A DNA stretch of 64,000 nt from Roseateles oligotrophus (GTDB taxonomy: Bacteria; Pseudomonadota; Gammaproteobacteria; Burkholderiales; Burkholderiaceae_C). The notes beneath the pieces are model-generated. The model searched no databases and was not told the origin of the DNA. It was given only the letters and a program-made list of their open reading frames with translations. A program made the position numbers and the translations under genes. Numbering within the stretch: the first letter of the stretch is position 1; every line of letters begins with the position of its first letter. Shown piece by piece: positions 58,260 to 64,000 of the stretch. The stretch lies in NCBI RefSeq assembly GCF_014204525.1, contig NZ_JACHLP010000004.1, forward strand, positions 62,001 to 126,000, written 5' to 3'.

Positions 58260-59972
58260 CTATTTTACAGGGGCCTTGTCGGCCCTGAGCCGGTCGATCT
58301 GCATTTGGCTCAGCAACCAGTCCGACAGCTCAGGGTAGATGCCTTTGGGCCCCAGGGCCTGGGCCAGGCCGCCGCGCTGCACCAGGCTGGCCGGTTGCTC
58401 GTTGAGCCCGCACAGCACCAGCTGCTGGCCCTGGCGTTCCAGGCTGCGCTGCAGCTGCAGCAAGGCGTCCAGGCCGGAGGTGTCGATGGAGATCAGGCGC
58501 TGGGCGTCCAGCACCACGGTGCGCACGCCGGCGTCCAGGTTTTCCGCCAGACCCTCGACCTTGCCCACGGCGCCGAAGAAGAGCGAGCCATACAGCTCGT
58601 AGACACGGGTCTGGCGCGCCACATCGTTGGCCAGATAGGGCAGCTCCAGCGGCAGGACCTTGAACAGCGTGCTCATGCGGTAGATGAAGAAGATGCAGGC
58701 CAGCACCAGGCCCACCTCGACCGCCACCGTCAGGTCGAACACCACGGTCAGCACAAAGGTGCCCAGCAAGATGGTGCGGTAGGGCAGGCTGAAGTGGCGC
58801 AGCCGGGCGAACTCATGCCACTCGCCCATATTCCAGGCCACCACCAGCAAGAGCCCGGCCAGCGCGGCCAGCGGGATGTTGGAGGCCAGGGGTGCGGCCA
58901 CCAGCACGATGATGAGCAGGCAGACGGCGTGCACCATGCCGGCCACCGGGCTGCTGCCGCCGGCCTTCACATTGGTGACGGTGCGGGCGATGGTGCCGGT
59001 GGCCGGGATGCCGCCGAAGAAGGGCGTCACGATATTGGCCAGCCCCTGGGCCATCAACTCCTGGTTGGGGTCGTGGCGCTTGAAGTCGGTGAGCTTGTCG
59101 GCCACGCGGGCGCAGAGCAGGGACTCGATGGCGCCCAGCAGGGCGATGGTCAGCGTGGGCATGAAGAGCAGACGGGCCGAGGCCCAGCTCAGCTCCGGCA
59201 AGGCAAAGCTGGGCAGGCTTTGGGGGATGCCGCCGAAGCGGCTGCCTATCGTGTCCAGCGGCAGCTTCAGCCAATAGCTGGCGGCGGTGGCCGCCGCCAG
59301 CGCGATGACGGTGCCGGGCAGCTGGGCCATCCAGCGCTTGGCCTTGCCGCCCAGGCTGGGGGCATGGCGCTCCATGGCATAGGTCTTGGGCCAGAGCAGC
59401 ACGATCAGCACGCAGCCCGCGCCGACCGCCATGGACCAAGGGTTGAAATCCCGCCAATGGCTGCTCAGCACGCCGATCTGGCCGAAGAAGTCGGCCGGCA
59501 TCTGCTCGATCTTGAGGCCCATGAAATCTTTCAGCTGGGACAGGCCGATCAGGATGGCAATGCCGTTGGTGAAGCCGATCACGATGCTGACCGGCAGATA
59601 GCGCACCAGGGCGCCCAGCTTCAAGGCGCCCATCGCAAACAGCAGGCCGCCGGCCAGCATGGTGGAGATCAGCAGATTGGCCAGGCCGTAGCGCTGCAGG
59701 ATGCCGTAGATGATGACGATGAAGGCGCCGGCCGGGCCGCCGATCTGCACATTCGAGCCGCCCAGGGCCGAGATCAGAAAGCCCGCGATGATGGCGGTGA
59801 ACAGGCCTTGCTCGGGCTTGACCCCGGAGGCGATGGCAAAGGCCAGGGCCAGGGGCAGGGCGACGACGCCGACGGTGAAACCGGCGCCCAAATCCCCCAC
59901 GAATCGTTCGCGGGAGTAGTCCTTCAACAGGTCCAGGGAGCGCGGGCGGAAGCGGTGGAGAGTGGGCAGCAT
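58260..59972 (-). CDS. SulP (SLC26-type) anion transporter with STAS domain
   Basis: 570 residues. Ten to twelve membrane helices (25-430) include the family signature region FTVGVVALPLALAFAIASGV and GGSNVQIGGPAGAFIVI, and a later GGIPATGTIARTVTNVKAG. The cytosolic STAS domain (about 450-555) contains VVLDAQRLISIDTSGLDAL. Substrate could be sulfate, bicarbonate or another anion; no neighbouring gene decides. 28 bases upstream of DUF3460 on the same strand. Confidence 0.9.
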   Translation of the reverse strand: MLPTLHRFRPRSLDLLKDYSRERFVGDLGAGFTVGVVALPLALAFAIASGVKPEQGLFTAIIAGFLISALGGSNVQIGGPAGAFIVIIYGILQRYGLANLLISTMLAGGLLFAMGALKLGALVRYLPVSIVIGFTNGIAILIGLSQLKDFMGLKIEQMPADFFGQIGVLSSHWRDFNPWSMAVGAGCVLIVLLWPKTYAMERHAPSLGGKAKRWMAQLPGTVIALAAATAASYWLKLPLDTIGSRFGGIPQSLPSFALPELSWASARLLFMPTLTIALLGAIESLLCARVADKLTDFKRHDPNQELMAQGLANIVTPFFGGIPATGTIARTVTNVKAGGSSPVAGMVHAVCLLIIVLVAAPLASNIPLAALAGLLLVVAWNMGEWHEFARLRHFSLPYRTILLGTFVLTVVFDLTVAVEVGLVLACIFFIYRMSTLFKVLPLELPYLANDVARQTRVYELYGSLFFGAVGKVEGLAENLDAGVRTVVLDAQRLISIDTSGLDALLQLQRSLERQGQQLVLCGLNEQPASLVQRGGLAQALGPKGIYPELSDWLLSQMQIDRLRADKAPVK

Positions 59973-60002
59973 GTGCGCTTCATTGTGCGCTCGCGCTTGC
60001 GC

Positions 60003-60045
60003 AAAAGGGAACGGGCCGCCCCTGCAATTTGCAGGAGCGGCCCGT
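60003..60045 (-). terminator. Terminator after metG
   Basis: ACGGGCCGC and inner CCTGCAA (from 60011) pair with TTGCAGG and GCGGCCCGT (ending 60045) with one bulge, followed on the minus strand by CCCTTTTG. It lies 27 bases after the metG stop. Confidence 0.7.
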
Positions 60046-60071
60046 CATCTGTTGGCGATTTTTAACAGCGC

Positions 60072-62117
60072 TCAGCCGACGCGCATGCCCGGCTGGGCAC
60101 CGGGGAAGGGTTCCAGCACAAAGATGCCGGGGTTGACCTTGGGGTCGGCGTGGCTGGCGGCCAGCACCATGCCTTCGCTGATGCCGAACTTCATCTTGCG
60201 CGGCGCCAGATTGGCCACCATCACGGTCAGCTTGCCTTCCAGTTGCTCGGGCTGATAGGCGCTCTTGATGCCGCTGAACACATTGCGCAGTCGGCCTTCG
60301 CCGGCGTCGAGCGTCAGGCGCAAGAGCTTGTCCGAACCTTCCACATGCTCGGCCTTGACGATCTTGGCGATGCGCAGATCGACCTTGCTGAAATCATCGA
60401 TCTTGATCTCGGGCGCGATGTCTTCACCGCCGGGCGTGAGCTTGGGCGCGGGCGGCGCCTCGAACAAGGCCTCCACCAGCTTGGCGTCGACCCGCTGCAT
60501 CAGATGTTCGTAGGCACCGATCTGGTGGGCGCCAAGGGCGCGGGCGGCGTCGGCGAACTGCAGGGGCGGCACGCGCAGAAAGGTCTCGACCTTGGCGGCC
60601 AGGGCCGGCAGCACCGGCTTGAGGTAGATGGTGAGCAGGCGGAAGGCCTCGATGCAGACGCTGCAGACGTCTTGCAGCACGGCGTCCTTGCCTTCCTGCT
60701 TGGCCAGCTCCCAGGGCTTGTTCTGGTCCACATACTCGTTGACGCGGTCGGCCAGCAGCATGGTCTCGCGCAAGGCCTTGCCGAATTCGCGCTCTTCAAA
60801 GAGCTGGGCGATGGTGGTGCTGTGGGCGCGCAGGCCGTCCAGCAGGGCGCGGCCTTCCACGCCCAGGTCGCCGGACAGATGGCCGCCGAAACGCTTCGTT
60901 AGGAAACCGGCCGCGCGCGAGGCGATATTGATGTATTTGCCGACCAGATCGCTATTGATGCGGGCGACGAAGTCCTCGGGGTTGAAGTCGATGTCCTCGA
61001 CCCGGTTGTTCAGCTTGGCGGCGATGTAGTAGCGCAGCCATTCGGCGTTCAGGCCCAGGCCCAGATACTTCATCGGGTCCAGGCCGGTGCCGCGGCTCTT
61101 GCTCATCTTCTCACCGCCGTTGACGGTCATGAAGCCATGCACGAACACATGGTTAGGTGTTTTGCGGCCGCTGAAGTGCAGCATGGCCGGCCAGAACAAG
61201 GTGTGGAAGTAGGTGATGTCCTTGCCGATGAAGTGGATCTGCTCCACCGTCTCGTCGGCCATATAGGCCTCGAAGTCGCGGCCGGTCTTGCCGAAGTAAT
61301 TTTTCAGCGAGGCCAGATAGCCGATGGGGGCGTCCAGCCAGACGTAGAAATACTTGCCCGGCGCGTCGGGGATTTCGATGCCGAAGTAGGGGGCGTCGCG
61401 GCTGATGTCCCAGTCGCCCAGGCCGCCCTTGCCTTCCTCGTCCTTGGCAAACCATTCCTTGATCTTGTTGAAGACCTCGGGTTGCAGGCGGCCGCTGCTC
61501 TGCGTCCACTCCTCCAGGAAGGCGATGCAGCGCGGGTCGCTGAGTTTGAAGAAGTAATGCTCCGAGCTCTTCAGCACCGGCGTGGCGCCGGTCAGCACGG
61601 AGAAGGGGTTCTTCAGCTCGGTGGGGGTGTAGACGGCGCCGCAGTTTTCGCAGGAATCGCCGTACTGATCCTTGGCGCCGCATTTGGGGCATTCGCCCTT
61701 GATGAAGCGGTCGGGCAGGAACATGCCTTTTTCGGGGTCGTAGAACTGTTCGATGGACTTCACATCGATCAGCTCCTGGCGGCGCAGAGCGCGGTAGACG
61801 TCCTTGGACAGTTCGTGGTTTTCCTCGCCGTCGGTGGAGTGCCAGTTGTCAAAGCTGATGTGGAAGCCGTCCAGATAGGCTTTGCGGCCGGCGGCGATAT
61901 TGGCCACGAATTGCTGCGGGGTGATGCCGGCCTTCTCGGCGGCAATCATGATGGGCGCGCCATGGGCATCGTCGGCACAGACGAAACACACCTCCTGCCC
62001 CATCATGCGCTGGAAGCGGACCCAGACGTCTGCCTGGGTGTATTCCATGATGTGACCAATATGGAAGTTGGCGTTGGCGTAGGGCAGGGCGGTGGTGACG
62101 AAAAGCTTGCGGGTCAT
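60072..62117 (-). CDS. metG: Methionyl-tRNA synthetase
   Basis: 681 residues. Charges tRNA-Met. Class I signatures: HIGH at 19-22 ([11 protein letters not shown]) and KMSKS ([10 protein letters not shown]). A zinc knuckle with CPKC and CENC is present. The C-terminal tRNA-binding (EMAP/Trbp111) domain begins near 575 ([25 protein letters not shown]). Full length, E. coli type. Confidence 0.98.
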   Translation of the reverse strand: MTRKLFVTTALPYANANFHIGHIMEYTQADVWVRFQRMMGQEVCFVCADDAHGAPIMIAAEKAGITPQQFVANIAAGRKAYLDGFHISFDNWHSTDGEENHELSKDVYRALRRQELIDVKSIEQFYDPEKGMFLPDRFIKGECPKCGAKDQYGDSCENCGAVYTPTELKNPFSVLTGATPVLKSSEHYFFKLSDPRCIAFLEEWTQSSGRLQPEVFNKIKEWFAKDEEGKGGLGDWDISRDAPYFGIEIPDAPGKYFYVWLDAPIGYLASLKNYFGKTGRDFEAYMADETVEQIHFIGKDITYFHTLFWPAMLHFSGRKTPNHVFVHGFMTVNGGEKMSKSRGTGLDPMKYLGLGLNAEWLRYYIAAKLNNRVEDIDFNPEDFVARINSDLVGKYINIASRAAGFLTKRFGGHLSGDLGVEGRALLDGLRAHSTTIAQLFEEREFGKALRETMLLADRVNEYVDQNKPWELAKQEGKDAVLQDVCSVCIEAFRLLTIYLKPVLPALAAKVETFLRVPPLQFADAARALGAHQIGAYEHLMQRVDAKLVEALFEAPPAPKLTPGGEDIAPEIKIDDFSKVDLRIAKIVKAEHVEGSDKLLRLTLDAGEGRLRNVFSGIKSAYQPEQLEGKLTVMVANLAPRKMKFGISEGMVLAASHADPKVNPGIFVLEPFPGAQPGMRVG

Positions 62118-62334
62118 GGTGTCTGGGGCGACGGTGAGGTGGGCTCAGCGGCTGCGCCGGGAGGGAGAGCAAGAGCGGCATTTTAGGCCTTCGCAAGCCC
62201 TCGAATTTGCTCCGGCCCCGGTGAGGGCCGCTAGGCCTCTGCCGGGGCCGGCTGGACAGCGACCGGGCTTGCGCCTGCGGGGTGTTTGCCGCCTTGTTCC
62301 AGGCGCTGCGCCGTCTTGTGGCGGGGAGTAGAAC

Positions 62335-62532
62335 TCAGGCCGCCGCGCTGGGGGGCGTGGTGTCGGCAGCGCCGGGCTCGGCGCCAGCGTCGGCCGGGTC
62401 TTGGTTTTCGTCCTGGCCCGACGCGTCGCCGCCCTCGGACTTGTTGGCCTTGCGCAGGCGTTTTTCTTCGGTCTTGCGCTTCTTGGCCAGCTCACGTTGG
62501 CGTTTTTCGTATGAGTAGTTGGGTGTGGCCAA
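62335..62532 (-). CDS. Small highly charged hypothetical protein
   Basis: 65 residues. The N-terminal half is basic and helical (NYSYEKRQRELAKKRKTEEK, RLRKANK), and the C-terminal half acidic and Ala/Pro-rich (DENQDPADAGAEPGAA). I chose a TTG start at 62532 because AGGAG lies 7 bases before it. Short Lys/Arg-rich proteins of this form are widespread in betaproteobacteria, without known function; RNA or ribosome binding is a guess. Confidence 0.65.
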   Translation of the reverse strand: MATPNYSYEKRQRELAKKRKTEEKRLRKANKSEGGDASGQDENQDPADAGAEPGAADTTPPSAAA

Positions 62533-63279
62533 AGCCGTGCTCCTGCTTGAGGCCCGCAATGTGCGGGTTTGCCTTCAATGTAACCGCTAGCCGGGACTTG
62601 CGGCTCGCCCTCGTCTCGCCAGGCTTGGGCCTGGCGGGTTTGAATTTGAACTTCAGTTAGCGTTGGAACTTCAAAACCGGATCAAACAACGCGGCTAAGT
62701 CGCTGATTCTTATGGCCTGAAAAGGCTATCCACCGCATCTGTGGATAACTTTGTGGACAAGGGCCTTGCATAGCCTCCAAACCCTTGTCCCAGCGCGCCT
62801 GGGCTTAGCTTGCCTCATTTCGTGGCACTTGTGGGTCATCTATATGAATCAACAACTTAGCGCTGGCTTGCTCAGGATATCGGGGCTTGCCCGAATGTGG
62901 GTTACAGACTCTTGACGGCGCTTCGAAATGGGGATAAGTCGCCGGGGCTAGCATAGTTTTCTGGACTTTTCTGGCATCTGGCGGCCGTTTTGCCGGCCGC
63001 CTATCCCCAGCGCTTGTGGATATCTTTGTGGGTGAGCTGACCATAGCTTCGCTAAGTGCTTGTGGGGCCTGTGACTTTGCTAGCCTGCTCAAATTGGGGG
63101 CAGGGCTCTCTCAAATCCACAGCGCTTGTGCGAATAGCTGAAGTTTCTGTTTTCCACGGCCATGCCTGCGGAACGGGTTGGATGTTCCGGGCCCTGGCCC
63201 CGGCTTGCGGGCAATGCCTGAGCCCGCCTCATTTTTGAGCCACTAGAATCTTCCGATTCGCATAACCGCAAAGCATTCG
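62533..63279. other. Large AT-richer intergenic region with DnaA-box-like sites
   Basis: About 750 bases with no credible gene, between two divergent genes. TGTGGATAA at 62740-62748 is a perfect DnaA box. Near matches occur at 62752-62760 (TGTGGACAA), 62929-62937 (TGGGGATAA), 63015-63023 (TGTGGATAT) and 63113-63121 (opposite strand, TGTGGATTT), with further TGTGGG motifs. Imperfect repeats of a TGTGGATA-N-CTTTGTGG unit followed by CATAGC are visible around 62740-62775 and 63015-63050. It must also hold the minC promoter. Confidence 0.55.
62740..62748 (-). promoter_or_regulatory. DnaA box
   Basis: Perfect match to the consensus TTATCCACA on the minus strand, followed 3 bases later by a second near-match. 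Part of the cluster described for 62533-63279. Confidence 0.6.
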
Positions 63280-64000
63280 ATGGCTCAGGCACAGATGGGA
63301 AGGGCGGCGGCTCGGACTGGCTCCAGAGCGGCTGACGTTTTCGAGTTGAAGAGCGCCAGCCTCAGCCTGCTGGCGCTGGTCCTGAAGTCCTCCTCGCTGG
63401 CCGAGTTGGCGGCGGAACTGGCGGCCAAGCTGGGCGATACCCCCGATGTGTTCAGCCAGGAAGCGCTGTTGCTGGACCTTGGCCTGCTCAAGCGTGAGGG
63501 CGGCGATGCCGTGCTCGATGTGGCCGCCCTGGTCGGCCTGTTGCGCCAATATCGCTTGCAGCCCGTGGCCTTGCGCGGCGCGTTGCCAGAAGAGCTGGAC
63601 CAGGCCCTGGCCCTGGGCCTGGCCGAGGCGCCCGCCGACGAGGCGCCGCCGCGCAAAGAGCCCCGGGCCGAGGCCGAGGCCGCGGCCTTGCCGCCGGCTG
63701 TTGTGCAAGAGGTGATTCGCGAAGTGGTCCGCGAGGTGATTGTGGAGGTGCCGACACCTCTGGCCCTTGATGCCGGCGTGGCCAAGACCCTGGTGATAGA
63801 CAAACCCCTGCGCTCGGGCCAGCAGGTCTATGCCAAGGGCGGCGACCTGGTGGTGCTGGCGCTCGTCAATCCTGGTGCCGAGGTGATTGCGGACGGCAGC
63901 ATCCATGTCTACGCCCCCTTGCGCGGCAAGGCGATCGCGGGTGCGAAGGGCGATACCGGCGCGCGCATTTTTGCGCTGAGCCTGGAGGCCGAGCTGATTG
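63280..64000 (+). CDS. minC: Septum-site protein MinC (3' end outside window)
   Basis: 240 codons present. MinC blocks FtsZ ring assembly away from mid-cell. The N-terminal domain ([32 protein letters not shown]) is followed by an Ala/Glu-rich linker (about 110-165). The C-terminal beta-helix domain ([51 protein letters not shown]) is cut before its end. ATG at 63280; in most betaproteobacteria minD and minE follow, just beyond this window. Confidence 0.93.
   Translation, partial: MAQAQMGRAAARTGSRAADVFELKSASLSLLALVLKSSSLAELAAELAAKLGDTPDVFSQEALLLDLGLLKREGGDAVLDVAALVGLLRQYRLQPVALRGALPEELDQALALGLAEAPADEAPPRKEPRAEAEAAALPPAVVQEVIREVVREVIVEVPTPLALDAGVAKTLVIDKPLRSGQQVYAKGGDLVVLALVNPGAEVIADGSIHVYAPLRGKAIAGAKGDTGARIFALSLEAELI

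Noticed and set aside
62213-62252. GC-rich inverted repeat between the small charged protein gene and metG as terminator
   Set aside because: CCGGCCCCG arms pair but the loop is long and no T-run follows on either strand.

Overview
The window is chromosomal DNA of a high-GC betaproteobacterium. Gene content and order (flagellin, flhDC, motAB-cheYZ, flhBAFG-fliA, flgBCDEFGHIJKL, flgAMN, DUF3460-scpA, metG, minC) point to Burkholderiales, perhaps the Roseateles/Paucibacter/Pelomonas/Leptothrix side. The genus is inference; there is no rRNA gene to fix it. I see no tRNA, rRNA, CRISPR array, prophage or complete insertion sequence.

Layout. 1-2.96 kb: three tandem flagellin genes on the minus strand, the first cut by the window edge. 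Two have recognisable sigma-28 (FliA) promoters with leaders of about 220 nt. 3.4-11.5 kb: a TPR protein, two glycosyltransferases and a methyltransferase on the minus strand, then two near-identical copies of the flagellar master regulator flhDC. The copies flank a third glycosyltransferase and are followed by a membrane-anchored methyltransferase. 11.5-14.6 kb: motA-motB-cheY-cheZ from a sigma-28 promoter. 14.6-16.1 kb: an exported alpha/beta hydrolase. 16.2-22.8 kb: flhB-flhA-flhF-flhG-like-fliA. 22.9-27.05 kb: a FecI/FecR/TonB-receptor cell-surface signalling set. 27.2-31.8 kb: Hpt, REC-PAS-GGDEF-EAL and GGDEF proteins of c-di-GMP and phosphorelay signalling. 32.3-34.1 kb: a membrane histidine kinase, tail-to-tail with the next block. 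34.1-50.2 kb: one minus-strand run, flgBCDEFGHIJKL then HDOD protein, multi-PAS HisKA_2 kinase and ANTAR response regulator. 50.3-52.1 kb: flgA-flgM-flgN, with flgM having its own sigma-28 promoter. 52.1-64 kb: general genes (DUF1841, kefB/kefF-like, orphan ParA, MaoC, LuxR-type regulator, scpA, SulP transporter, metG, a small charged protein, partial minC).

How it fits together. FlhDC would switch on the early genes (flhBAFG-fliA, flgB operon, flgA); FliA then fires flagellins, motAB-cheYZ, flgM and probably the TPR gene, while FlgM restrains FliA until hook completion. Glycosyltransferases and methyltransferases woven between flagellins and the regulators suggest flagellin glycosylation, which is inference from position. 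c-di-GMP enzymes, kinases and HDOD/ANTAR proteins next to the flagellar operons probably connect motility to environmental signals. The strongest oddities are the flhDC duplication with an identical non-coding leader and hairpin, an FlhG-like protein without a Walker A motif, an insertion next to the GGDEF site of the REC-PAS-GGDEF-EAL protein, repeated and palindromic intergenic elements, and a cluster of DnaA-box-like sites upstream of minC.
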